Shown piece after piece: positions 1 to 8,256 of a DNA stretch of 64,000 bases. The number at the start of each line of letters is the position of its first letter. Positions within the stretch are counted from its first letter, which is position 1. The DNA is from Rhizobium bangladeshense. GTDB lineage: Bacteria; Pseudomonadota; Alphaproteobacteria; Rhizobiales; Rhizobiaceae. The notes below the pieces were generated by a model. The model saw nothing but the letters and a program-made list of their open reading frames with translations. It did not search any database and was not told the origin of the DNA. Made by a program: the position numbers and the translations under genes. The stretch is from NCBI RefSeq assembly GCF_001662075.1, contig NZ_LYPL01000020.1, positions 35,947 to 99,946 of the forward strand, read 5' to 3'.

Positions 1-568
1 CCGAACCCGACAGCACGAAGCGGACGGCGGGAAAAGCGATCGCCATGCGCTTGACGATCTCGGTAATGGCGCCGGCCTCGGCCTTTTCGCTCTTCAGAAA
101 TTTCAGCCGCGCCGGCGTGGCGAAAAACAGGTCGCGCACTTCGACGATGGTGCCGGGATTGGCGGCGGCCGGCCGGAGATGCACGATCTTGCCGCCGGCA
201 ACAATGATCTCGTGGCCGCCGGCGCTGTCGCGCCTGCGGCTGGCGATGCTGAGCCTGGCGACGGAACCGATTGACGGCAGCGCCTCGCCGCGGAAGCCGA
301 GCGTGCGGATATCCTCGAGAGTCTCGGAGATCTTCGAGGTGCAGTGGCGCCGGACTGCCAGTTCCAGATCGGCCGCCTCCATGCCGGAGCCGTTGTCACT
401 GACCCGCAGCAGCGCCTTGCCGCCGCCTGCCGTGGCGATCTCGATGCGCGTCGCCCCGGCGTCGAGCGCATTTTCGATCAGTTCCTTGGCAGCGCTCGCC
501 GGCCGTTCGATGACCTCGCCGGCGGCAATCTGGTTGATGAGCGTTTCGGAAAGCTGTCTGATGGCCAT
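1..568 (-). CDS. mutL: DNA mismatch repair protein MutL, N-terminal part
   Basis: This is the N-terminal ATPase part of MutL, which couples mismatch recognition by MutS to downstream excision. The 189 visible residues begin MAIRQLSETLINQIAAGEV and carry the GHKL-family motifs in order: the helix with ELIENALDAGA, the DNGSGM motif, and GFRGEALPSI (the ATP lid). All three agree with MutL/GyrB-type ATP binding, so the identification is firm. The gene runs leftward off the window edge, so the central and C-terminal dimerisation domains are not seen. It is divergent from the PAS/receiver gene; the gap between them holds TGTTAA-N7-TTAACA at 664-682, the only symmetrical element noticed there. Confidence 0.95.
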   Translation of the reverse strand, partial: MAIRQLSETLINQIAAGEVIERPASAAKELIENALDAGATRIEIATAGGGKALLRVSDNGSGMEAADLELAVRRHCTSKISETLEDIRTLGFRGEALPSIGSVARLSIASRRRDSAGGHEIIVAGGKIVHLRPAAANPGTIVEVRDLFFATPARLKFLKSEKAEAGAITEIVKRMAIAFPAVRFVLSGS

Positions 569-751
569 GGGCTATTTTCGGGGATTCGCGGGCTGGAGGG
601 AAGGGGATTTCATAGGCTTTACAGAAGCGTGATCTGCGACTCCCCAGTTTCGACGGTCGGCAGTGTTAAGCCGGTTTTAACAGAAAAATGGCATTTTTAT
701 TCATATACCTCCGGAAGCTGCGAAAATCGAACAGATGTGGGACGCAATAGA

Positions 752-2482
752 ATGAGTGCCGGCTTCGAAAAGGCGGACACGTCATCGGAAATCGACGGGA
801 CTCCCGCCGAGGCCGATCTGCAGACGGCGCTTTTCGATGTCGTGTGCGACGGTCTTTCGGCAGCGTTCATCATCTACGACAAGAACGATCACCTGATCTT
901 CGCAAGCCGCCAGATTCTCGAATTCTTCCCGCTGCCGGCCGAGATGCTGAAGTCGGGCACGCGGCTGCGCGATTTCCTGGGCGCGATCTACGATACCGGC
1001 GTTCGCCAGCAATATGATGTCAGGCAGGGCGGCTCGCTCAGCCGCGAGGACTGGCTGTCGCAGAAGATCGCCTCGCATTGGCGCGAGCGCTTCGACGCCG
1101 TCGAGCGCCATGGCGCAGACAGCTGGGTCCGCTTCGTCAAGCGCCGGCTGCCGGGCGGTTACGGCGTCACCATCATCTCCGACATTTCCGAGGACAAGAA
1201 GCGCGAGGAGCAGTGGCGCTCGGATCTGGAACGGGTGCAGCTCACCGAGGACATTCTCGACAACCTGCCGTTTCCGCTTTTCGTCAAGGACCGCAACCTT
1301 ATCTATGTCGCGGTCAACCTCGCCTTCTGCGAGAAATACCAGACCACCGCCGACGAGGTGCTCGGGCGCAAGAGCGGCGATCTTTTTTCCCCCGAGATCG
1401 CCAAACGCTTCGAAGAGAGCGACCGTCACGTGCTGGAGACCGGCGAAATGTCGATCTCCCGCCAGCGACAGATCTCCCGAGACGGCATCGAGCGCGACAT
1501 CGTCAGCCGCAAGCACCGTATCGGCAAGCCCGGTCGCTATTTCCTGGTGTCGACGACGCAGGACCTGCCGCGCGACGGCACCGATCTCGAGGAGTTCGAC
1601 CGCGCCTCGGCGATCACCACTTCCGCCAACCAGAGCTATCGCCGCGCCTATGTGCCGGTGCCGAGCGCGGTGGAGCGCCGCGAGCCGGCGGCGATGGAAG
1701 CGATCGTTCCGGAGAATTTCTCCGGCCGCAAGATTCTCGTCGTCACCGCCGACCTCGCCGCCGAGGCCGCGGCTTTGCGCACGCTGTCGAAATACGGTTT
1801 CGAATCCTGTTCGGTGCGCGGCGAGGACGAGGAGGAGCGCTTCCTGGAAATCGCCACCTCCTCCGGCATCTCGCTCGATCTCTTGATCATCGACAATCAG
1901 ATGGGCATGCGCTGCCTCGAGCTCTCCGAGCAATACGGCATCCCGGCGCTCGTCATGGACGGCTTCCAGATCGCCAACGAGCTCACCTTCCAGATCGCCC
2001 GCCATTTCAATCGCAACAGCCGCAACAACGGCGCCGGCACCGATGCGGATTGGGACATCAGCATCTCCGACGACACGGTCGGCCTGCAGGTTCTCGTCGC
2101 CGAAGACAATGATATCAACCAGATCGTCTTCACACAGATCCTCGAGGGCCTCGGTTATCGCCACATGATCGCCGCGACCGGCGACGAGGTCGTGCGCCTC
2201 TGGGCCGAACACAGGCCGCAGCTGGTGCTGATGGATATTTCCCTGCCGGGCTTCAACGGCTTCGAAGCCGCGCGCCTGATCCGGCAGATGGAGGAAGCCG
2301 GGGTCGCAGCCCGCACCCCGATCATCGGCGTGATCACCCAGGCCTTCGAGCGCGACCGCGCCGAATGCGTCAAATCCGGCATGGACGACGTCATCATGAA
2401 GCCCGTCAGCCCCGACATGCTCGAGGCGGTATTTCAGAAATATCTGGTGGAAGAGGGCGTTCGGATTCGAACAAGCGCGTGA
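752..2482 (+). CDS. PAS domain protein with two C-terminal receiver domains, no kinase core
   Basis: A 576-residue signalling protein. Two PAS-like segments can be read, at about residues 25-95 and 165-245 (the second contains DNLPFPLFVKDRNLIYVAVN). They are followed by a degenerate receiver at about 325-420 (starts GRKILVVTADL, with LLIIDNQMG) and a canonical receiver at about 443-565 with acidic pocket VAEDND, phospho-acceptor D495 in LVLMDISLPG and K550 in VIMKPVS. No H-box, N-box or G-box of a histidine kinase is present, so it should accept phosphate from another kinase or act as an atypical regulator. An upstream in-frame extension to 344 would overlap mutL antisense, so ATG 752 is preferred. 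It precedes a c-di-GMP enzyme gene by 168 bp, which suggests but does not prove a shared pathway. Confidence 0.8.
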   Translation: MSAGFEKADTSSEIDGTPAEADLQTALFDVVCDGLSAAFIIYDKNDHLIFASRQILEFFPLPAEMLKSGTRLRDFLGAIYDTGVRQQYDVRQGGSLSREDWLSQKIASHWRERFDAVERHGADSWVRFVKRRLPGGYGVTIISDISEDKKREEQWRSDLERVQLTEDILDNLPFPLFVKDRNLIYVAVNLAFCEKYQTTADEVLGRKSGDLFSPEIAKRFEESDRHVLETGEMSISRQRQISRDGIERDIVSRKHRIGKPGRYFLVSTTQDLPRDGTDLEEFDRASAITTSANQSYRRAYVPVPSAVERREPAAMEAIVPENFSGRKILVVTADLAAEAAALRTLSKYGFESCSVRGEDEEERFLEIATSSGISLDLLIIDNQMGMRCLELSEQYGIPALVMDGFQIANELTFQIARHFNRNSRNNGAGTDADWDISISDDTVGLQVLVAEDNDINQIVFTQILEGLGYRHMIAATGDEVVRLWAEHRPQLVLMDISLPGFNGFEAARLIRQMEEAGVAARTPIIGVITQAFERDRAECVKSGMDDVIMKPVSPDMLEAVFQKYLVEEGVRIRTSA

Positions 2483-2650
2483 TACTAAAAAATATGGGCC
2501 GTCTTCTCGTGACGGCATCCTGCTCTCGCCGATAACGTCAACCCCTTAAATCTGGGACGAATCGGGGTGTCAGGGCGGCTGATTTACTAGCGAATTGTTA
2601 AGAAATGCCGGTCATTCTTTGCTCGGCTGCGGAGGAAAGCTCGGGTTTGG

Positions 2651-4015
2651 ATGATGAAATCGGCGGAAATGGCTTCCTTGACCGTGAGTCACAATGAGCT
2701 TCAGGCGATGGCCTATACCGATCCGCTGACCGGATTGGGAAACCGCAATCGCATGCGCGAGAAGGTCCTGCAGATTTCTGCCGAGCGCGCCAGCGATCCG
2801 GCTCCCTTCACCATCGGTATTGCCAATCTCGACAGCTTCAAACCAATCAACGATCTTTTCGGCTCCTCGGCCGGTGATGAAATCCTCTGCCAGGTCGCCC
2901 ATCGCCTTAAGGCCTGCATTCCGGACGGCGCGCTGGTCACCCGTCACGGCGGCGACGAATTCGCCTTCGTGCTGCCGCTGATTTTCGAGCGGGCGAGCGC
3001 GGAGAAATTCGGACAGATGATCCGCGAGGTGCTGTCGGCGCCCTATGATCTCGGCGACCGCAACGTCCGGCTCTCCGCCTCCTTCGGCTTTGCCATCTAC
3101 CCCTTTGCCGGAGAGGACTGCGAGGAGCTGCTGAAGAGCGCTGAAACGGCGCTGTATCGGTCCAAGCGCCGCGGCCGCGGCCAGATCACCGTCTATTCGC
3201 GTGAGATCGCCCAGGAGATGAAGCGCGCCACGCAGCTGGAGCAGGCGCTGAGAAACGCCATCATATCGGACGCGATCGACGTGCATTTCCAGCCGATCGT
3301 CTCGTTATCAAACAATCAGGTCGTCGGCTTCGAGGCGCTGGCGCGCTGGAACGATCCCGATCTCGGCTTCGTTTCGCCCGGCGTCTTCGTGCCGCTCGCC
3401 GAAGAGCGCGGTTTCATTGACGCCCTGTCGGAAACGCTGCTGCGCAAGGCCGCGGAAGCAGCGCTTTCCTGGCCGCGCGAACTCTTCCTGTCGTTCAATC
3501 TTTCTTCGGCGCAGCTGATGGATCCCGGCACGAGCGGCAGCATCCTGTCGATCCTCGGCCGGGTCGGCTTCGATCCGCATCGTCTGGAACTGGAGATCAC
3601 CGAGACCGCGGTGATGGGGTCGGCCGACACCGCCCACCGCATCATCGCCGATCTGCGCGCCGCCGGCGTGCGCATCTCGCTCGACGATTTCGGCACCGGC
3701 CAGTCGAGCCTCGGGCGCCTGCGCGACTTTATCTTCGACAAGATCAAGATCGACCGTGCCTTCGTCTCGCGCATCAATTCCGACCGCGCCTCCGAACACA
3801 TCATCAAGGCGATCCTTGCCATGTGCGACGGCCTGGAACTGGAAGTCGTGGCCGAGGGGATCGAGGATTACGCCGAGGCGGTGAAACTGCGCACGCTCGG
3901 CTGCGGCATGGGTCAGGGCTATCATTTCGGCCGCCCGGCCGATGGCATTGCGACGCTGCGTTTTCTGCACGAGAACTATTACGACACGGCGATGACCGAG
4001 CGCGTCAGCGCATAA
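2651..4015 (+). CDS. GGDEF-EAL bifunctional cyclic di-GMP enzyme
   Basis: A 454-residue protein with a GGDEF diguanylate cyclase domain at about residues 20-185 and an EAL phosphodiesterase domain at about 205-445. The active-site GGDEF is intact at residues 100-104. The EAL motif is intact at 228-230 (FEALARW), and the other EAL signatures FNLSSAQL, LEITETAV, LDDFGTGQSSLG, IKIDRAFV and VVAEGIED are all present, so both activities are plausible. No RxxD inhibitory site is seen just ahead of GGDEF. There is no transmembrane or sensory domain at the N-terminus, so it is probably cytoplasmic. GGAGG at 2631-2635 lies 15 bases before ATG 2651; a second ATG follows at once. Confidence 0.92.
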   Translation: MMKSAEMASLTVSHNELQAMAYTDPLTGLGNRNRMREKVLQISAERASDPAPFTIGIANLDSFKPINDLFGSSAGDEILCQVAHRLKACIPDGALVTRHGGDEFAFVLPLIFERASAEKFGQMIREVLSAPYDLGDRNVRLSASFGFAIYPFAGEDCEELLKSAETALYRSKRRGRGQITVYSREIAQEMKRATQLEQALRNAIISDAIDVHFQPIVSLSNNQVVGFEALARWNDPDLGFVSPGVFVPLAEERGFIDALSETLLRKAAEAALSWPRELFLSFNLSSAQLMDPGTSGSILSILGRVGFDPHRLELEITETAVMGSADTAHRIIADLRAAGVRISLDDFGTGQSSLGRLRDFIFDKIKIDRAFVSRINSDRASEHIIKAILAMCDGLELEVVAEGIEDYAEAVKLRTLGCGMGQGYHFGRPADGIATLRFLHENYYDTAMTERVSA

Positions 4016-4056
4016 GCAATACCGCTTGCAATTGCGCAATGAAACGGGCCAACAAA

Positions 4057-4084
4057 GTGATGGCGCCCCTAGGAGCGCCATCAC
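4057..4084. terminator. Perfect palindrome between convergent genes
   Basis: The arms GTGATGGCGC (4057-4066) and GCGCCATCAC (4075-4084) are exact reverse complements with an 8-base loop. The hairpin sits between the convergent GGDEF-EAL and PRC-barrel genes, so it could end transcription from both sides. No clear T-run follows on either strand, so termination is inferred from position and structure. Confidence 0.55.
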
Positions 4085-4108
4085 CTACGCTATGCTACCG
4101 CGCGCGGT

Positions 4109-4714
4109 TTACTTAGGCGTGGTCGAGCCGGTTGCCGTCGTATCGGTACCGGGTGCGGCCGGGGCCTTTTCTGCTGACTGCATTGCCAGCGTCTTGAACT
4201 CAGGCGCAGCCTTCAGCGATTCAGCCGTCTCGGTGGTCGTCAGCTTGAGGCTGCCGTCCTGGGTGTTCTGAGCGATGGCAATCTTATCCATCGGCACCGC
4301 GACGTTCTTTTCGCCGATGCCCAGGAAGCCGCCGACGCCGACGATCGCAGCAACGATGCCGCCGTCCTTCTTGAGGATGAGGTCGTTGATGCTGCCGATG
4401 CTTTCATTGTTGGGGTTATAGACCGACTGGCCGATATAGGTGTTGGCGCTGATCTGATCCGCAGCCTGCTCCGTCAGATAGCTGCCCTCAGCCACATCCG
4501 TGCTCGGTGTTGCGGCCGGAGCCTGTGCGGCATCGCCTGCGGGTTTGGTGACGTCAGGGGTGACCGGCTTGGGAGCAGCCGGATCAGCCGGCGCTGTCTG
4601 GGTCGGAGCGGCGGGATCCGCAGGCTGCGGCGCGGTCTGCGAGAATGCTGCCGGTGCGAAAGCCGTGGCAAACAGCGCGCCAGCGGCAACGGTCGTCAAA
4701 AGTTTGCGTGTCAT
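4109..4714 (-). CDS. Secreted PRC-barrel domain protein
   Basis: A 201-residue exported protein. It has a signal peptide (MTRKLLTTVAAGALFATAF, predicted cleavage near AFSQ), a Pro/Ala-rich linker at about 25-75, and a PRC-barrel-like domain at about 85-165 (IGQSVYNPNNESIGSINDLI then GGIVAAIVGVGGFLGIGEKN). The tail is again Pro/Thr/Ala-rich. Proteins of this layout are common in Rhizobiales and are thought to sit in the periplasm or envelope, with unknown biochemical role. It is separated from the sugar operon upstream by that operon's terminator, so it is probably a single-gene unit. Confidence 0.85.
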   Translation of the reverse strand: MTRKLLTTVAAGALFATAFAPAAFSQTAPQPADPAAPTQTAPADPAAPKPVTPDVTKPAGDAAQAPAATPSTDVAEGSYLTEQAADQISANTYIGQSVYNPNNESIGSINDLILKKDGGIVAAIVGVGGFLGIGEKNVAVPMDKIAIAQNTQDGSLKLTTTETAESLKAAPEFKTLAMQSAEKAPAAPGTDTTATGSTTPK

Positions 4715-4881
4715 TTCGAACCTACTTTCATTTCCCTAGAGTGAGCGCTGACCCGGCATGGGTATTCCTTGCCGCGCCGGTTCGTAGGGAAAATGAGCGG
4801 TGGGCCGATTGGTTCCGGTTGAAAACACGGAAAATTTCTCGATTCTCACGGAACTTTTATGGAGGCATGGCCGCCGAAACG

Positions 4882-4910
4882 AAAAAGGCGCCCCCGCTCG
4901 GGAGCGCCTT
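4882..4910 (-). terminator. Rho-independent terminator of the dgo-type operon
   Basis: Read on the minus strand, AAGGCGCTCCC, loop CGAGC and GGGGGCGCCT are followed by TTTTT. It lies 26 bases beyond the lactonase stop codon and is a classic intrinsic terminator for the four-gene operon. Confidence 0.85.
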
Positions 4911-4935
4911 GCATGGCGGTCGTCAGCCGCCGTCT

Positions 4936-5823
4936 TCAGATCACATAGACGGGATCAAATACACCCTTGACCCCGATGCCGAGTTCGAGCAGCGCGCCGG
5001 CCGAGGGCTGGGCCGACCGGGCGTCCTCGTCGAGCCCTTCCCAGGCTGTCGTCACCGCCAGCCGGTCGGCATTGACGCCGATGAAGGCGGGGCAGGATGG
5101 CTGGACGGCGGGAACCTTGTAGCGCGAGATGCGCAGACCGTCGGGATTGTAACGATCGACGACGCCGGCGCCCCAGCGGGCGTTCCAGATATAGCCGTCG
5201 GCATCGACCACCGAGCCGTCGATGTCTCCGGGCTCGTTCATGCTGTCGACGAGCACGATCGGCTCGCCCGCCGGCAGGCCGGTATGAGGGTCGACCATGA
5301 CGCGCATCAGCCGGTTTATGCGGGAATCCGTATAATAGCCGATCGTGCCGTCGGGCGAGAAGCAGATCGAATTCGGAATGCTGATACCGTTGAAGATCTT
5401 CGTCACCTTGCCGCCGGCGACATGATAGATGGCGCCGGCCTGGTTTTCCGCCCGTTTGCTCATCGTGCCGATCCAGAGCGCACCGCAAGGGTGGGTGCGG
5501 CCGTCGTTCGAGCGGTTTTCCGGCCGGTCGTTTTCGAGCGCGGCGTAGAAGGTGAGATTGCCGCTTGTGAGATCGCGCACGAAAAGTCCTTCCTCCGTCG
5601 CGATCAGCTGCCGTCCGGCGTCGATGCGGGCCAGCACGCTTGCCATCACCGGCAACGGGTGCACCTTTTTCTCCCCCGTCGCCAGTCTGAGTTCGTGCAG
5701 CTCCTTGCCGAGGATATTGAACCACCAGACCGTATTGCTGTCCGGATCATAGGTCGGCCCTTCGCCGAGGACGGAATTGGTGTTGCAAAGGGTCTTGCCT
5801 TCGAACTCGTAGATGTCGGTCAT
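4936..5823 (-). CDS. SMP-30/gluconolactonase family sugar lactonase
   Basis: A 295-residue six-bladed beta-propeller of the SMP-30/gluconolactonase/LRE family, which hydrolyses aldonolactones to aldonic acids. Family signatures seen are the N-terminal LGEGPTYDP (metal-binding Glu), RSNDGRTHPCGALWIGTM, IPNSICFSPDG.IGYYTDS and EPGDIDGSVVDADGYIWNARW (metal-binding Asp). ATG 5823 is chosen because it falls 4 bases after the dgoA stop and is preceded by GGGAGCG; an upstream in-frame extension would run back into dgoA. As last gene of an operon with a sugar dehydrogenase, dgoK and dgoA, it most probably opens galactono-1,4-lactone, though gluconolactone or arabinonolactone cannot be excluded from sequence. 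Confidence 0.88.
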   Translation of the reverse strand: MTDIYEFEGKTLCNTNSVLGEGPTYDPDSNTVWWFNILGKELHELRLATGEKKVHPLPVMASVLARIDAGRQLIATEEGLFVRDLTSGNLTFYAALENDRPENRSNDGRTHPCGALWIGTMSKRAENQAGAIYHVAGGKVTKIFNGISIPNSICFSPDGTIGYYTDSRINRLMRVMVDPHTGLPAGEPIVLVDSMNEPGDIDGSVVDADGYIWNARWGAGVVDRYNPDGLRISRYKVPAVQPSCPAFIGVNADRLAVTTAWEGLDEDARSAQPSAGALLELGIGVKGVFDPVYVI

Positions 5824-5827
5824 ACGC

Positions 5828-6460
5828 TCACGCTCCCATGGCTGCATCATAGGCGTAAATGGTCGTCTTGGCACGCTCGGCAACCTCTGCGGCGGTCATT
5901 CCCGGCTTGTAGAGGCTGGTGCCGAGGCCAAAGGCGAGGATGCCGGCCTTGGTGTAATCGGCGAAATTCTTGTCAGATACGCCGCCGACGGCGGCAATCG
6001 TCAGTTCCGGCGGCAGAATCGCGCGGATCGCCGTGATCCCGGAAGGACCGAGCACGCTCGCCGGAAAGAATTTGAGCCCGGTGGCGCCGGCCCGCGCCGC
6101 AGCCAGCGCCTCGGTCGGCGTGAACACGCCCGGCATCGTCACCATGCCATAGTCGCGCGCTCGGTTGATTACCTCGGGTTCGACATTCGGCGTCACCAGC
6201 AGCTTGCCGCCGGCCGCATTGAGGCTGTCGACCGCCTCGACCGTCAGCACCGTGCCGGCGCCGATCAGCACCTCAGGCGGCGCCATTTTTGCGGCGATCT
6301 CGATCGATTTGAACGGCTCCGGCGAGTTGAGCGGAATCTCGATCGCCGTCAGGCCGTTGTCGATCAGCGCGCCGACGACGCTTTCGGTCTCGTCCGGCCG
6401 GATGCCGCGCAGGATGGCGATCAGCGGGCGCTTCATGTCGGGGAAGGGGATACGGTTCAT
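5828..6460 (-). CDS. dgoA: 2-dehydro-3-deoxy-6-phosphogalactonate aldolase
   Basis: A 210-residue class I aldolase of the KDPG/KDPGal family that cleaves 2-keto-3-deoxy-6-phosphogalactonate to pyruvate and glyceraldehyde 3-phosphate. The first strand LIAILRGI, the catalytic Glu in AIEIPLNSP, the GAGTVLT phosphate-binding turn, the Schiff-base Lys in GLKFFPAS and the AVGGV turn are all present, and length matches the family. The IPLNSP variant and the neighbouring dgoK favour the galactonate over the gluconate enzyme. The start MNRIPFPD lies 13 bases after the dgoK stop; a longer reading frame upstream is only dgoK in another frame. Confidence 0.93.
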   Translation of the reverse strand: MNRIPFPDMKRPLIAILRGIRPDETESVVGALIDNGLTAIEIPLNSPEPFKSIEIAAKMAPPEVLIGAGTVLTVEAVDSLNAAGGKLLVTPNVEPEVINRARDYGMVTMPGVFTPTEALAAARAGATGLKFFPASVLGPSGITAIRAILPPELTIAAVGGVSDKNFADYTKAGILAFGLGTSLYKPGMTAAEVAERAKTTIYAYDAAMGA

Positions 6461-6473
6461 CGGGTCAGCTTTC

Positions 6474-7388
6474 TCAATTCGGCCAGATGGCTTCGGCGGC
6501 GGCCGACAGCCCGCGGCGCACGGCGGCGTCCGCATCGATGGCGGTGAAGGCAAGGGAGAGGGTTTTAAAAGCCTGTTCGTAGAGCGCCTGCAGGCGCCCG
6601 GAGGCGACGAGGGTGATGCCTGAGTTGGCGGCATCCTGCAGCGCGCCGGCGATTTCGAGGCCGATCAGCGTGCCGGAGAGCCGGGCTTGCGCGGCAGCGG
6701 CGGAGATCCCGTGCAGCAGCTGGCCGGAGCGGGCGGTAAACAGCAGGTTGGAGGCAAGGGCCGGTTGCGCGAAGGCGGCCGAGACCGCCGCCTCGAAGGC
6801 TGCCGCATCGGCCGGCTGCGCCTCGGCTTCGGCAACGGCATGCGCAAGGATCGTGTGTTTGCTGATCGCGTCAAAGAGCTCGCCGGTCATGAAGGTGGAA
6901 AAGCCGCTGACCTTGCCGTCGCTGACATGCACCCATTTCGAATGGGTGCCGGGCAAGCAGACCGCTTGGGCGCCGGCGCTCGTGCTGCCGAGCGCGCCGA
7001 GAAGCTGGGTTTCCTCGCCTCGCATGACGTCGGGCGTCGCCGCCTGCCGCTGGGCAAGGCCCGGCAGAATGCGGATATCGCGGCTTTCGCCGGGCACGGA
7101 AACCGCGCCGGTGAGGATGGCGGCAAGCGGCGTGGGCACGTCGATATAACCGGCCTCGATCCAGCCCTGCCTGGCGCCGGCCATGCCGCAGACGATCACC
7201 GGCAGGTTTTCCGGCGCCTCGACAGCGGCGAGATGGCTGGCAAGCACCGCGGAAAAGCCGGTTTTTGCCGCGCTCGTCATGCCTTCACCGCTGCGGCGCT
7301 CGGCAAGGACGCTGCCGTCCCGGCCGATCAGCCACAGCCGGAAGCTGCTGGTGCCCCAGTCCACCGCGACATAAGCGGGATTCGTCAT
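6474..7388 (-). CDS. dgoK: 2-dehydro-3-deoxygalactonokinase
   Basis: A 304-residue sugar kinase of the ASKHA fold that phosphorylates 2-keto-3-deoxygalactonate at O6, giving the DgoA substrate. The N-terminal phosphate-1 motif is VAVDWGTSSFRLWL, and CLPGTHSKWV is the conserved central DgoK motif. Length is normal for the family. The ATG overlaps the stop codon of the upstream dehydrogenase by one base (TAATG), so translation is probably coupled. Confidence 0.94.
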   Translation of the reverse strand: MTNPAYVAVDWGTSSFRLWLIGRDGSVLAERRSGEGMTSAAKTGFSAVLASHLAAVEAPENLPVIVCGMAGARQGWIEAGYIDVPTPLAAILTGAVSVPGESRDIRILPGLAQRQAATPDVMRGEETQLLGALGSTSAGAQAVCLPGTHSKWVHVSDGKVSGFSTFMTGELFDAISKHTILAHAVAEAEAQPADAAAFEAAVSAAFAQPALASNLLFTARSGQLLHGISAAAAQARLSGTLIGLEIAGALQDAANSGITLVASGRLQALYEQAFKTLSLAFTAIDADAAVRRGLSAAAEAIWPN

Positions 7389-8158
7389 TACAGAATGCCT
7401 CCATCGACAATCAGGGACTGGGCGGTCATTCCAGCCGCGCAGTCGGATGCAAGAAACAGACACGGACCGACGATCGCATCGGGTTTGAGCGGGACTTTCA
7501 GGCATTGCTGCTCGACCGAGTGGGCGATGCTCTCTTCGGTCAGCCAGAGCTGCATCTGCCGTTCGGTGACGACCATGCCGGGCAAGACGCAGTTGACCCG
7601 GATATTCTCCGGGCCGAGCCTGCCGGCCATGCTCTTCGTCAATCCGACGACCGCGGCCTTCGCCGCCGCATAAGAGGGAAAACCGCCCATGTTGAGCTTG
7701 AAGGCGATCGACGACATATTGATGATCGCGCCGCCGCCGGCGGCCCGCATCGATGGCGCCACCGCCTGCGAGGCGAAAAACACATGCCGCAGGTTGACCG
7801 CCTGGTTGTTGTCCCAATAGGCCTCGGTGACCGCGTCGAATTCGTGGCGGTCGTCCCAGGCGGCATTGTTGACGAGCACGCGGATCGGCCCGGAAGCGGC
7901 AACGACGGTATCGACGGTGCGCCGGATCGCCTCGATGTCGCGCAGGTCGGCATGATAAAAGGAAACCGGATGCGCCGTCTCCCGCGACAGCCTCTCGGCG
8001 AGTTCGCGGCCGGCAGTCTCGGCGATGTCGATGAAGGACACCTTGGCGTTCTGGCGCGCGAAACCTTCGACGATCGCCGCACCGATACCCGATCCGCCGC
8101 CGGTCACGAGCACGGTTCGGTCTTTGAACTCCGGAAACTGGGCTGACGTCGCGGTCAT
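7388..8158 (-). CDS. SDR-family sugar dehydrogenase, probable D-galactose 1-dehydrogenase
   Basis: A 256-residue classical short-chain dehydrogenase. The cofactor motif is TGGGSGIG, with an acidic residue at the end of strand 2 (SFIDIAE) that favours NAD+, then NNAA, the catalytic Ser in NMSSIAF and YAAAK. It is first in the operon with dgoK, dgoA and a lactonase, so the likely reaction is oxidation of D-galactose (or a related aldose) to the lactone. The galactonate dehydratase needed between lactonase and kinase is not in this window. Two ATGs are adjacent (8161 and 8158); GGGAG at 8165-8169 is better spaced for 8158. The palindromic operator lies about 20 bases upstream. Confidence 0.88.
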   Translation of the reverse strand: MTATSAQFPEFKDRTVLVTGGGSGIGAAIVEGFARQNAKVSFIDIAETAGRELAERLSRETAHPVSFYHADLRDIEAIRRTVDTVVAASGPIRVLVNNAAWDDRHEFDAVTEAYWDNNQAVNLRHVFFASQAVAPSMRAAGGGAIINMSSIAFKLNMGGFPSYAAAKAAVVGLTKSMAGRLGPENIRVNCVLPGMVVTERQMQLWLTEESIAHSVEQQCLKVPLKPDAIVGPCLFLASDCAAGMTAQSLIVDGGIL

Positions 8159-8177
8159 CATCTTCTCCCGAAGTATC

Positions 8178-8194
8178 GTTCCATTATTTGGAAC
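8178..8194. promoter_or_regulatory. Perfect palindromic operator, probable IclR-family binding site
   Basis: GTTCCA-TTATT-TGGAAC is an exact inverted repeat in the 98-bp gap between the divergent sugar operon and the IclR gene. A further half-site-like ATGGAAT follows at about 8208-8214. IclR-family proteins typically bind such AT-centred palindromes and repress both a catabolic operon and themselves; that role is inferred. Confidence 0.75.
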
Positions 8195-8256
8195 TTGATT
8201 TGACTATATGGAATTATCGAATTATGCTGCCCTTTCTGTCAAGGGCGGATGAGACG

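Noticed and set aside
344..751. N-terminal extension of the PAS/receiver protein
   Set aside because: It would overlap mutL by more than 200 bases and has no conserved sequence; ATG 752 starts the recognisable protein.
8188..8256. Upstream ATG starts for the IclR regulator
   Set aside because: The 8188 ATG lies inside the palindromic operator, and the extra residues are not family-like.
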